Origin: a virus
Strand: one strand, 5' to 3'
IMG/VR virus record: IMGVR_UViG_3300022921_000073
Span: 1 to 28,957 of that record
DNA: 28,957 nt
The position numbers and the translations under genes are program-made. The notes under the pieces are model-generated. The model did not search any database, was not told where the DNA came from, and saw nothing but the letters and a program-made list of their open reading frames with translations. Positions within the stretch are counted from its first letter, which is position 1; each line of letters begins with the position of its first letter. Shown here in pieces: positions 22,616 through 28,957 of the stretch.

Positions 22616-22884
22616 CCAATTCAGATGTAGATCCAGAAAGCGAACTGGCACATTTGATATTGTTAATAGATACGCTGGCTAGTAGATATCATTGTCTACC
22701 CAGCGAAATCGTTGCAAGAGGTGATAGTCTTGACGTGTATATTGTGACAGAGGCTTTGGAAATAAGGTCTTATCATGATCGTAGGGCAGATGCATTGAAT
22801 TCAGGACAAATGCCGCCAACGAAGAACTACACACAAGAACAATTACAAGAAATAGTCAAAAGGAGCAAGCAACATGGCAGTTAG
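22612..22884 (+). CDS. Tail chaperone frameshift extension, lambda gpT-like
   Basis: A 90-residue extension read in the -1 frame after slippage at 22606-22612, beginning GTA ACC AAT (VTNSDVD). It has no ATG/GTG start or ribosome-binding site; a TTG at 22654 is not convincing. The sequence LASRYHCLPSEIVARGDSLD, then EALEIRSYHDRR, is the pattern of gpT-like C-terminal domains that, fused to gpG, bring the tail tube subunits to the tape-measure complex. Its end overlaps the next gene by 11 bases. Confidence 0.85.
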   Translation, partial: VTNSDVDPESELAHLILLIDTLASRYHCLPSEIVARGDSLDVYIVTEALEIRSYHDRRADALNSGQMPPTKNYTQEQLQEIVKRSKQHGS

Positions 22885-23158
22885 AGTTACAAGAAACACA
22901 ATGACTCCAAGCCTAAGAAAGATGGCACGTGGTGTTAAAGAACTACCCCAAGTTGCCTTCAATTCTTTTGTTGGTTATACTCCTTACCGTTCAGGTAATG
23001 CTATTAACAAAACACGCCTCAATGGAAGAGTTATTGAAGCCAACTATCCTTATGCTAAAAGACTTGATAAAGGTTACAGTCAACAAGCACGTCGTGGTAT
23101 GACGGAACCTACCTTAAGAGATGTAGAACGATATCTTAAGAAAACAATAAGGAAGTAA
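22874..23158 (+). CDS. HK97 gp10-like small tail/neck protein
   Basis: A 94-residue basic protein. TPYRSGNAINKTRL followed by VIEANYPYAKRLDKGYSQQA matches the conserved core of gp10-like head-tail or minor tail proteins common in marine phages, with the PTLRDVERYLKK C-terminal helix. It lies between the chaperones and tape measure instead of the more usual place near the connectors. AAAAGGAGCAAGC precedes the ATG at 22874. Confidence 0.7.
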   Translation: MAVRVTRNTMTPSLRKMARGVKELPQVAFNSFVGYTPYRSGNAINKTRLNGRVIEANYPYAKRLDKGYSQQARRGMTEPTLRDVERYLKKTIRK

Positions 23159-23162
23159 CAAC

Positions 23163-25697
23163 ATGGCTGATGTAAGATATAGAGTAGACATAGACACCAG
23201 GAGTGCTCAATCCGCTATCAACGGATTAGGCAACACCATAAAAACAATTGGAGCCACAGTTGCTGGTGCCTTTGCTTTTAAGGAAATTTCTACGACTGGT
23301 GCCAAACTAGATGACCTACGCAGAACATTTGGAACTCTGTTTGGAGATCTAGAACGAGGCGGTAAAGCATTCCGTGATACTCAAAGTCTTGCACAGAGAC
23401 TTGGCCTCGACATTGATCAATTAGCCACCACAGTTATCAAACTGAAGAGTGCTGGTATTGAACCCACAGTAGCACAATTAAAACTATTTTCAGATGTTAG
23501 TAAGAGTTCAGTGGACAGTATGGGAGCCCTGCAGGCTGTTACAGACTTGTTTACAAGAACAATGGCTGGTGGTTTGGGACTTGAAGATCTTGAAAGACTA
23601 CAAGATCGTGGTATTCCTGTTTACACTATTCTTGCTGAAAAGGCAGGCATTGCACGTAATCAAATATCAGAACTTGGTCAGACCATGGAAGGTGCCGCGA
23701 GAATACGTGGTATTTTAAGTGAAGGTCTTAATGAATTGTTTGGTGGTGCCACTGAAGCACGTGCCAATAGTTTAAGCACAGCATTTACCAAACTTCAAAA
23801 TGCACTACAGCAATCAACAGATACCTTAGTCCAAGGTGGCTTTGGGCAAGCACTAGCAGACATAGTAAATGGCTTAGCCAATTGGATTAATGCTAACCAG
23901 GCATTGATTGGTCAGGTTGCCGGTGGTTTTGGAAAAGCAGTTGCTGTTGTTATTCAAAATGTAGAGATATTGGTAAAAGTATTAGCCGCACTCGCGGCAG
24001 CCGCAGTTACCACTAGACTTATCTCTATGGCAGTTGCATTGTATGATGTAGCCAAGGCTATGAAGGCAGCCGCTGTGGCAGGAACACTACTTCAAGGTGT
24101 TACAGGTGTAGGTTTAGTTAAAGCAACCGCCGGACTTGCAGCCGCAACAGGTGCAATTTTCACCATTGACAAAATGTTCGCAGATGCTACTGACGGAGCA
24201 GAAGAACTTAGAGCAAGTGTAGAGCAACTAAACCAGCAGATGGTTGAGATGCCTAATACAGAATTAGAAATATTCAAAACAGGCGAAATCGAAAAAGGCA
24301 TTAACGATTTTAGTGATCTAAACGATAAACTTAAGACTTTTAGATTAGAACAGGATATGATTCTAATCAATTTTGCCAAGCAAAATAGTGAACGTCGCCA
24401 AAGCATCAATTTAGAAACAGAACTGTTAGGTGCTAGTAGAGAATATAGTGAATTACGCCGTGCCGAAGCAGATTTATTGAGTAATTTGCAAGATCAGGTA
24501 TTGGCTTTACAAGAAGCCAAAGCCAAACTCACTGCAGAAGAAAAGAAAGAAGGGCGTGTAGCAGTAATAGATGCAACTATTGAAAAACTGCGTGAACAAT
24601 ACCAAGCAGACTTAGAAGCAACTCAAGCAGCCATTAGAAATAGTGAAGCAAGAAAAGCAGCCTATGAAATAGAACAATATGCTGTTCGCGAATCGCAAAG
24701 ACAACAGGATGCATTAAGGGATACTTACGATCGATTCCGTAGACAACAACTTAATACCTTAGAGCAGGCCTACTATGACATTGAGTTGGCTGCCAATGCA
24801 TCAGCAAGAGCACAAAAACGTGCAATGGAAGAGCAGTTAGGTAGAGAACTGACTCCAGAAGAATCGCAAAAAGTATTAGAAATAGCACGTAGAAATAATG
24901 AAAAACTAAAACAACAGCACAAAGAATTATATGATCAGAGTAGAACATTTAGTGCTGGTTGGAATAGAGCATGGAAGCGATATCAGGAAGATGCAACCAA
25001 TGCGGCTAAAACAGCAGAACGTGTATTTGAAAAAGCCACACAGGGTATGGAAGATGCTCTAGTTGACTTTGTCAAGACTGGTAAGTTTGAATGGCGTGAC
25101 TTTGTTAACATGATGTTAGAAGAATTACTACGCAGTCAGATTAAACAATTAATGGCCAGCATTTTCAACCCAGGACAAATCGGCGGTGGCGGTGGTGGTG
25201 GATTCATATCAGGCGGCGGCATTGGCGGTGCTATCAGTAGTCTTGCTCCTGCAGTCCTAGGTGGCGGCAGCGGTGGCGGTGGTGGAGGCGGCAACATATT
25301 AGGCGGTCTCGGCAATGCTGTCAGTGGTATCAGTAAGGTAGTAAGTGGTATCGGCAATATATTCAAACCAGGTGGTGGCATTGGCGGTGGCAGCAGTGGC
25401 GGCATTGGTGGTGCGATTGGTAAAGTATTTGGCGGAGTTAAAAGTTTCTTTGGATTTGCCAACGGTGGTATGATTCCAAATAATTCACCAGTGCTAGTTG
25501 GTGAGCGGGGGCCAGAGTTGCTTATTGGAGCAGGTGGTTCCAACGTAATACCTAATAGTAGCCTAGGACAAAGTGTAAACTACTATATCACAGCAGTGGA
25601 CGCACCAAGTTTCCAACAATTAGTAGCAAGAGATCCAGGTTTTATACATGCAGTAGCAGAACAGGGTCGTAGAAGACAACCTATAGGAAGAAGATAA
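23163..25697 (+). CDS. Tape measure protein
   Basis: An 844-residue protein that sets tail length and is ejected with the DNA. N-terminal region with LDDLRRTFGTLFGDLERGG and LERLQDRGIPVYTILAEKAG (about residues 142-161), typical of TMP N-domains; a hydrophobic stretch at about 255-330; a long Glu/Gln/Arg-rich coiled coil at about 380-630; then FEWRDFVNMMLEELLRSQIK and Gly-rich segments, ending in FANGGMIPNNSPVLVGERGP (about 760-780), the usual lambda-type C-terminus. At roughly 1.5 angstrom per residue the tail would be about 125 nm long. Overlaps the next gene as TAATG. Confidence 0.95.
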   Translation: MADVRYRVDIDTRSAQSAINGLGNTIKTIGATVAGAFAFKEISTTGAKLDDLRRTFGTLFGDLERGGKAFRDTQSLAQRLGLDIDQLATTVIKLKSAGIEPTVAQLKLFSDVSKSSVDSMGALQAVTDLFTRTMAGGLGLEDLERLQDRGIPVYTILAEKAGIARNQISELGQTMEGAARIRGILSEGLNELFGGATEARANSLSTAFTKLQNALQQSTDTLVQGGFGQALADIVNGLANWINANQALIGQVAGGFGKAVAVVIQNVEILVKVLAALAAAAVTTRLISMAVALYDVAKAMKAAAVAGTLLQGVTGVGLVKATAGLAAATGAIFTIDKMFADATDGAEELRASVEQLNQQMVEMPNTELEIFKTGEIEKGINDFSDLNDKLKTFRLEQDMILINFAKQNSERRQSINLETELLGASREYSELRRAEADLLSNLQDQVLALQEAKAKLTAEEKKEGRVAVIDATIEKLREQYQADLEATQAAIRNSEARKAAYEIEQYAVRESQRQQDALRDTYDRFRRQQLNTLEQAYYDIELAANASARAQKRAMEEQLGRELTPEESQKVLEIARRNNEKLKQQHKELYDQSRTFSAGWNRAWKRYQEDATNAAKTAERVFEKATQGMEDALVDFVKTGKFEWRDFVNMMLEELLRSQIKQLMASIFNPGQIGGGGGGGFISGGGIGGAISSLAPAVLGGGSGGGGGGGNILGGLGNAVSGISKVVSGIGNIFKPGGGIGGGSSGGIGGAIGKVFGGVKSFFGFANGGMIPNNSPVLVGERGPELLIGAGGSNVIPNSSLGQSVNYYITAVDAPSFQQLVARDPGFIHAVAEQGRRRQPIGRR

Positions 25698-26350
25698 TGA
25701 CAACCCTAGCATATCAATGGTTATTTGACAAGGCTGAAAGTATATCTATAGATAAACGTCCCACAGTGGCGTCAACCATTACACGGAATAATACCGTTAG
25801 AAGCATAAGTCGTGGAGGTGAAGCCTGGAGATTTAGAGTAAGGATGCCGGATGGTATGCCCTGGGATTTAAATCGTGCTTATATAGAAGAAATCATGGCA
25901 GCAGGCAGAACAACAACTGGTAATGTTCAGTTGAGTGATGCAGGATATACCAGTTGGTTAAATGCTTATCAGGGCGATTGTGCAACCACTACAGACTTTG
26001 TTGCCAATGTGACACAAGGATATGCCAACATTGAATTGTTTACCAACGGTAGTATAACAAGTGGCAATAAGTTTGTGGCAGGTGACTACATACAGATAGG
26101 TTATGTGTATGGGGTCAGTCCACAGACATTTGAAGGTAATGTATATACAGTAGCCAATGCTACTTCATATACCAGCAATACCGTTTACCTAAATAGACCC
26201 ATAAGAGAACCTAGCGAAGCATATCAACTGTATGTGGGTCCAGATGTATTTTGGAAAGTGGTTTGTGTAGAATTACCCAGTTGGAGTATTGCAGCCAGAA
26301 ACCAGGTGTTTTGGGATGGTGATTTTGTTTTTTATGAGACGGTAGAATGA
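25697..26350 (+). CDS. Distal tail / minor tail protein
   Basis: A 217-residue beta-rich protein directly after the tape measure, the position of lambda gpM/gpL-type or distal tail proteins that close the tube and attach the tip. Visible: ITRNNTVRSISRGGEAWRFR near the N-terminus, MPWDLNRAYIEEIMAAGRTT, and a VFWDGDFVFYETVE C-terminal strand pair. The precise family is not identified. Coupled to both neighbours by overlaps (TAATG upstream, ATGA downstream). Confidence 0.7.
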   Translation: MTTLAYQWLFDKAESISIDKRPTVASTITRNNTVRSISRGGEAWRFRVRMPDGMPWDLNRAYIEEIMAAGRTTTGNVQLSDAGYTSWLNAYQGDCATTTDFVANVTQGYANIELFTNGSITSGNKFVAGDYIQIGYVYGVSPQTFEGNVYTVANATSYTSNTVYLNRPIREPSEAYQLYVGPDVFWKVVCVELPSWSIAARNQVFWDGDFVFYETVE

Positions 26351-26955
26351 GCATAAACCTAAGCAATTACTCTACCATTGAAACTGCACTGTTTGTGAAT
26401 ATACTTTGTGAACATTACAAAGCCACACCTTCAGCCAATGCTAGTGTGCAGACCTTAACATTCAGCAGTTATGATATTCCCCAAACCATTGACGGTAATG
26501 TGTATACTCCATTAGGTGGATTATTGAATATCTCATCAACGGCTACAGAATTACGTTCAGCACCCAGCGAAGCAACCGTTAGTGTCAGTGGCATACCCAA
26601 TAGCAGTATTGCTGAAATTGTTAATAGCAAGATTAAAGGCAGTAGTGTGTATATCTTTAGAGCATTTTTTGATGGCTCCACTAGACAGATATTGAATATC
26701 GCTGGCAATCCCATGGGCAAATTTACAGGACAGGTTGTTAATTACAATCTAAATGAAGATTTTGATCCTGTTGAAGGTGTTGCAACCAATACCATAGACA
26801 TCATGTGTGCCAGCATTGTTGAAGCCATGAGTAATAAGGTCACTGGCAGAAGAACTAATCCTATAGATCAGAAAAAGTTCTTTGCTTCAGACAAGAGTTT
26901 TGACAGAGTGCTGTCATTAGCAAAGAGCAACTTTAACTTCGGAAGAAAAACGTGA
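26347..26955 (+). CDS. Minor tail protein (DUF2163/DUF1833-like)
   Basis: A 202-residue protein with an N-terminal beta domain (ETALFVNILCEHY, TLTFSSYDIPQTIDGNVYTP, ISSTATELRSAPSEATVSVS) in which a strand-loop plan of marine phage and gene-transfer-agent tail proteins is recognisable, and a C-terminal TNTIDIMCASIVEAMSNKVTGRRTN segment followed by a DQKKFFASDKSFDRV motif. Such proteins lie between the distal tail protein and the J-like hub, as here, and join tail tube to tip. The stop overlaps the GTG start of the next gene. Confidence 0.72.
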   Translation: MSINLSNYSTIETALFVNILCEHYKATPSANASVQTLTFSSYDIPQTIDGNVYTPLGGLLNISSTATELRSAPSEATVSVSGIPNSSIAEIVNSKIKGSSVYIFRAFFDGSTRQILNIAGNPMGKFTGQVVNYNLNEDFDPVEGVATNTIDIMCASIVEAMSNKVTGRRTNPIDQKKFFASDKSFDRVLSLAKSNFNFGRKT

Positions 26956-27737
26956 GTTTCATTACAGATATCTTAAACGTTGGTAAGAAAGCCGTTGGAT
27001 TTCTAACAGGCGGCGGTGTAGGTAGCCAATTGGCTAGAACTGCACTTACAGGTTTCCTATTAAACAAGGCAACCAAAAGTATTACCAGTGGTAATAGAGC
27101 CACTCGCAATCAGGTTGAAAGCAAACCTATTGACAGAAGTATTAGAATACAATTAAAGCCAGATGCAGAACACAAAATACCTGTGATATACGGCAATGCG
27201 GTATTAGAAGGCATCATAACTGACGCTCACATTGCCAATAATAATACCACCATGTATTATGTGGTTACTATATGTGAAAAGACAGGAACAAAAATATCAG
27301 ATGACACAGCCAGTGCATTTACGTTTCAGAATATCTACTGGAATGACAGTAGAGTAGTGTTTGACACTGACGGAACGTCAGTTAACTATGTGTCTGACAG
27401 AGAAGGCAACATAGATTATAGTTTGCAAGACCTAGTGGAAATATATTGTTTTGCAGGATCCAGCACAGATCCCGTTGTGCCAGACGGTTATACCAATGGC
27501 AGTCTTGCCAATGCTTATGACATAATACCCACGTGGGATTCAACATACACAATGAGTGATTTGATATTTGCCGTAATCAAAGTCAACTACAATGCTGAAA
27601 GAGCCGCCATAGAATTAGGCGACATTGCATTTAAACTAACTAATAGTATGACAATGCCAGGTGACTGCATACATGATTATATGACCAACACAAGATACGG
27701 TGCAGGTATTGATCCCGCGGAGATTTACGATGAATAG
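26952..27737 (+). CDS. J-like tail-tip hub protein, N-terminal piece (A)
   Basis: A 261-residue protein with an N-terminal hydrophobic/Gly-rich helix (about residues 13-36), then the start of the lambda J-type fold: RIQLKPDAEHKIPVIYGNAV, MYYVVTICEKTG, and SMTMPGDCIHDYMTNTRYGA (about residues 232-251) ending in GIDPAEIYDE. Family members normally continue through the rest of the hub in one chain; here the chain stops and the continuation is encoded at 1521-3233, with the 849-residue piece B between. Starts at GTG 26952 overlapping the previous stop. Its last eight bases overlap piece B. Confidence 0.75.
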   Translation: MSFITDILNVGKKAVGFLTGGGVGSQLARTALTGFLLNKATKSITSGNRATRNQVESKPIDRSIRIQLKPDAEHKIPVIYGNAVLEGIITDAHIANNNTTMYYVVTICEKTGTKISDDTASAFTFQNIYWNDSRVVFDTDGTSVNYVSDREGNIDYSLQDLVEIYCFAGSSTDPVVPDGYTNGSLANAYDIIPTWDSTYTMSDLIFAVIKVNYNAERAAIELGDIAFKLTNSMTMPGDCIHDYMTNTRYGAGIDPAEIYDE

Positions 27738-28957
27738 TTTACAAGAATTAAATGATTTCAGCAACACCAGTTTAAGATTTGGGGATGAGCGAGCAGAAAT
27801 CTTAGTATTTGACACACCCGATGCTGGACCCAATACCAATATAGATATTGCAACATTACCTGAAGGTGATGATTTCTATATGCAGACATATTTTGATATT
27901 ACACAGGCCCAAAGTTTGGATCCAACAATTACATTACAATGTAATGTTAAAAATATATCAGATGCCACAGTAAGTTGGTATAGTCCTTTACCTACAGGAT
28001 TAACAGCCAGTAATCCTTCTACAGGTATATTTCAATTGTCAGGTATTGCTGGAGTAGGCGAATGGGATCTCGTTAAAAGTCCTCGTATTGTTGTGCCAAG
28101 AGATTTCAGCACCAATACATTTATCACGATGAGTTTAACCAGTAGTGAAGGCACACGCATATGGAAAAATACCGTAACCTTTGTGCCGCATGATGAGTTG
28201 GATAAATCAAGTCTCTCACAAATCTCATTCACAGAAGATAGCATAGTTAACATAAACGACTATCCTCAAATTACAGACATAGAAGCAGATGGCACCTACC
28301 GTATGGTAATAACACCCAGCAGTAGTTTAGCCATTCATAGTTGGGATTGGGATGCTTATGAAGGTGTCAGCACCACGGTTAATCCTGTAGGCAGAGCCAT
28401 TACCATACAGGGAAATAGAGCTGGTGTTAACCTAACAATGCAAACCTTAACCTTCTATCCCTATATTGATTTTGATCAAAACTTCACACTTAACTGGAGC
28501 CTAACCAATCCAGATGGATTTAACACACAAGTTAATCAATGGGCGAACTGCACAGTTACCAATGACGAAATAAGTGCTAACATTGCAGATGCTAGAACAT
28601 ATACAGAAAATCAATCTGGTAGACTGTTTGGCAACACAACACATCCAGTCATCCAGGAATATGATTATGGGCAACAGTATACCATCAGCATGCAATTACA
28701 AAGTAATATCGGATATATTGCACAAACCCCAAGTGATAGTAATTGGGATGCTGGCACAAGAACATATTCACTAACCACAACAGCATTTGGTTGGAATAAT
28801 ATATTTGGCAATTTAAATTTTTACCCCTGGAATTGGACATTTGACAACAGCACTATCACATATACTCAAACAAGAACACAAAATCTACAGGGTGGCGAAG
28901 GGTTTGAGCAAACAGCCAATCAGATATCAACCAGTTTTAGTCTTAACGGAAGCCCAA
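27730..28957 (+). CDS. Tail-tip inserted protein (piece B), N-terminal part
   Basis: Open to the window end and continuing in frame at bases 1-1519, giving 849 residues in the circular genome. The ATG at 27730 follows GGAG (27719-27722) by seven bases and lies inside the end of piece A. The first residues (MNSLQELNDFSNTSL) look like the linker expected straight after the RYGAGIDPAEI strand of a J protein. What follows (DPTITLQCNVKNISDATVSW, LPTGLTASNPSTGIFQLSG) resembles Ig-like/cadherin-like beta domains, repeated in diverged form, with no enzyme motif. Reads as a large beta-domain insertion in the tail tip, presumably facing the host. Confidence 0.8.
   Translation, partial: MNSLQELNDFSNTSLRFGDERAEILVFDTPDAGPNTNIDIATLPEGDDFYMQTYFDITQAQSLDPTITLQCNVKNISDATVSWYSPLPTGLTASNPSTGIFQLSGIAGVGEWDLVKSPRIVVPRDFSTNTFITMSLTSSEGTRIWKNTVTFVPHDELDKSSLSQISFTEDSIVNINDYPQITDIEADGTYRMVITPSSSLAIHSWDWDAYEGVSTTVNPVGRAITIQGNRAGVNLTMQTLTFYPYIDFDQNFTLNWSLTNPDGFNTQVNQWANCTVTNDEISANIADARTYTENQSGRLFGNTTHPVIQEYDYGQQYTISMQLQSNIGYIAQTPSDSNWDAGTRTYSLTTTAFGWNNIFGNLNFYPWNWTFDNSTITYTQTRTQNLQGGEGFEQTANQISTSFSLNGSP
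28761..28957. repeat. Terminal redundancy, right copy
   Basis: Repeats bases 1-197 with substitutions at 28815 (A) and 28924 (A). It marks the closing point of the circular assembly, inside the tail-tip gene. Confidence 0.93.

Noticed and set aside
22654-22884. Independent gene starting at TTG 22654
   Set aside because: No ribosome-binding site; the frame is open upstream to the slippery heptamer and the protein is the expected -1 frameshift extension.
1-28957. tRNA genes, CRISPR arrays, insertion sequences or attachment sites
   Set aside because: No cloverleaf with a GGTTCGAAT-type arm, no regularly spaced direct repeats and no transposase or integrase gene were found by eye.

Overview
The window looks like one complete, circularly assembled genome of a small marine-type siphovirus (long, flexible, non-contractile tail). 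The first 197 bases reappear as the last 197 (1-197 = 28761-28957) with two substitutions, so the unit is about 28,760 bp. The cut falls inside a tail gene that reads through the junction in frame. Every recognisable gene is on the + strand, genes are tightly packed with start/stop overlaps, and the sequence is moderately AT-rich. Ribosome-binding sites of AGGAG type and two good sigma70-like promoters point to a proteobacterial or cyanobacterial host. The collagen-like fibre, the LamG protein and the fibre C-terminus resemble those of marine (cyano)phages. The host is inferred, not shown.

Layout, starting at the packaging genes: glycosyltransferase (13969-15090), small terminase (15100), SAM methyltransferase (15553), large terminase (16218), portal (17480), a 16-residue Lys-rich peptide (18999), scaffold (19099), major capsid (19819), connector, neck and tail tube (20685-22066), and a strong terminator (22085-22110). 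Next come the lambda G/GT-like tail chaperones with a GGGAAAG -1 frameshift site (22606-22612), a gp10-like protein, the tape measure (23163-25697) and two distal tail proteins. The tail-tip (J-like) protein follows, split into pieces A (26952-27737) and C (1521-3233) around an 849-residue ORF B that crosses the window junction. Then come the fibre and receptor-binding genes (3476-9389).

From 9.4 to 13.9 kb lies an accessory or early region: an HNH endonuclease, several small unknown proteins, a GT-A-type glycosyltransferase, and an unusual amount of structured non-coding DNA. The non-coding part includes a ~540-nt candidate large RNA at 11099-11640 with long-range and pseudoknot pairings, a ~250-nt candidate RNA at 11926-12174 ending in a double terminator, a ~90-nt candidate sRNA at 13845-13935, and an 80-bp inverted-repeat element at 10362-10441.

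The most striking genome-wide pattern is an octamer NNTAAATA, five times the exact T4 late-promoter sequence TATAAATA. It occurs 15 times, nearly always between genes, and stands before essentially every transcription unit and every candidate ncRNA. I recognise no DNA polymerase, primase, helicase, RNA polymerase, sigma factor, integrase or lysis gene. T4-type late signals in a genome with a complete virion module but no replication or lysis genes raise the testable possibility that this virus borrows late transcription (and perhaps replication and lysis) from a co-infecting T4-like phage. That is inference; a divergent sigma factor among the small unknown genes is the main alternative.
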